This document shows, piece by piece, positions 6,352 to 7,017 of a stretch of DNA of 7,017 nucleotides (position 1 is its first letter; every line of letters begins with the position of its first letter). The notes beneath the pieces are model-generated. The model had not been told where the DNA came from. It worked only from the letters and a program-made list of their open reading frames with translations, and did not search any database. Location of the stretch: the NCBI GenBank assembly GCA_964526785.1, contig CAZGMJ010000124.1, positions 1 to 7,017 on the forward strand. The letters run 5' to 3'. A program made the translations under genes and the position numbers. Origin of the DNA: CAZGMJ01 sp964526785 (GTDB taxonomy: Bacteria; Planctomycetota; Phycisphaerae; Sedimentisphaerales; Anaerobacaceae).

Positions 6352-7017
6352 ATGAGTCATCAGATAGGAAGGAAGTTCGTGCTGGTCCTGTGCCTGACGG
6401 CATCCATGGTGTCTTCGGCGCTTGCGGCCGATAGCGCGAAGCAGATGGTCCCGGCCAGGTTCGGCCAGAGCAAGACCACGCTGTGGTCTCCGACGCTGGA
6501 ATGGACGTTGAAGAACGCGTCGCACGAGGGCAACCCGTTCGATCTGGTCGCGAAGGCGACGTTCACGCACGAATCGGGCAAAGAGAATCGCGTCACCGAG
6601 ATGTTCTACGCCGGCGAGGATACCTGGAAGTTCCGCTTCACCGGCACGCGGACGGGCAAGTGGAACGTCACCACGCAGGCCGATGGTCGCAACGGCACGA
6701 CGAAGGACGACGACCTGCACGGCCGCAGAGGCGAGATCGTCGTCTCGAAGCATCCCGATCCGCAGATGCGCGGCTTTGTCACGCACCGGGGAAACAAGTT
6801 TGCACGCCAGGTGGGCGGCCCGGACGATCTGGAGGGGTTCCTCCCCGCTACGTACATGAACCAGCGCAAGTTCGGCAACCCCGAGGGCTCTGGCTGGACC
6901 GACATCACGCCGACGCTGACCGATCCGAGGGTGTATGAGGCCTACATGGACGAGGTCGAGGCCCACGGCTGCAACGGGGTGTTCGTTCACGTGATCAACC
7001 AGTGGCTCAAGGCCCAC
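6352..7017 (+). CDS. Exported DUF5060-type protein, probable glycoside hydrolase (3' partial)
   Basis: The frame is open from ATG 6352 to the window edge, giving 222 residues without a stop. Residues 1-25 are a signal peptide: Arg7-Lys8, hydrophobic core FVLVLCLTA, cleavage probably at ALA. The next 110 residues or so match by eye the DUF5060 Ig-like domain: EWTL (near 49-52), NPFDLVAKATFTHESGK (near 61-77), then MFYAGEDTWKFRFTGTRTGK and a GRRGEIVVSKH strand near 124-134. In characterised proteins this domain precedes a (beta/alpha)8 hydrolase barrel, often of the DUF4038 type. The last 70 residues, including YEAYMDEVEAHGCNGVFVHV near the end, look like the start of such a barrel. Catalytic residues would lie beyond the window, so activity and substrate are not known. 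Its position 47 bases after the beta-helix gene suggests it acts with it on the same polysaccharide. Whether it also carries the shared C-terminal cassette cannot be seen. Confidence 0.85.
   Translation, partial: MSHQIGRKFVLVLCLTASMVSSALAADSAKQMVPARFGQSKTTLWSPTLEWTLKNASHEGNPFDLVAKATFTHESGKENRVTEMFYAGEDTWKFRFTGTRTGKWNVTTQADGRNGTTKDDDLHGRRGEIVVSKHPDPQMRGFVTHRGNKFARQVGGPDDLEGFLPATYMNQRKFGNPEGSGWTDITPTLTDPRVYEAYMDEVEAHGCNGVFVHVINQWLKAH

Noticed and set aside
3647..6403. A very long open frame on the - strand (over 900 codons) opposite the beta-helix gene
   Set aside because: Its translation is rich in Ala, Arg, Val, Asp and Gly with no recognisable domain, and it mirrors the full length of a well-supported + strand gene. 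Such antisense frames are common in GC-rich DNA.
6037..7017. A - strand open frame running off the 3' edge
   Set aside because: It overlaps the end of gene 3 and all of the visible gene 4, both supported by domains, signal peptide and Shine-Dalgarno sequence. Its translation shows no domain.

Overview
The window holds four protein genes, all on the + strand and closely spaced (gaps of 30, 41 and 47 bases). They look like a segment of one operon for exported, carbohydrate-directed proteins. The DNA is GC-rich (about 55-72% in hand-counted 60-base lines) and each internal gene has a clear Shine-Dalgarno sequence. The mix of domains (chitobiase/hexosaminidase C-terminal-type domains, PA14, pectate-lyase-type beta-helix, DUF5060) is typical of large polysaccharide-degradation loci in Planctomycetota and related PVC-group or neighbouring phyla. 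That taxonomic assignment is an inference from gene content, not from a marker gene.

Layout: (1) bases 3-2048, the 3' part of a gene whose start lies upstream of the window, encoding a probable beta-solenoid protein with a C-terminal hexosaminidase-C-like domain and a degenerate PA14 domain; (2) bases 2079-3611, a TTG-initiated exported protein with a helical region carrying four LTxxQ-like motifs (Spy/CpxP-like), then the same C-terminal pair of domains; (3) bases 3653-6304, an exported protein with two successive pectate-lyase-superfamily beta-helix units (GH28/GH55-like), then the same pair again; (4) from base 6352 to the window edge, the 5' part of an exported protein with a DUF5060-like N-terminal beta-sandwich, probably leading into a glycoside hydrolase barrel.

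The striking feature is that genes 1-3 have unrelated N-terminal regions but share one C-terminal cassette of about 230 residues (hexosaminidase-C-like domain plus PA14), each ending in L-(S/K)-H directly before the stop. In genes 2 and 3 the PA14 part aligns by hand over about 135 positions without gaps at about 48% identity. The simplest reading is a set of co-expressed, exported proteins given a common targeting or glycan-binding tail by duplication and domain shuffling. The substrate is unknown; pectin or another plant or algal polysaccharide is plausible from gene 3 only.

No RNA genes, mobile elements, CRISPR arrays, promoters or convincing terminators were seen. No stretch longer than 47 bases lies outside a gene.
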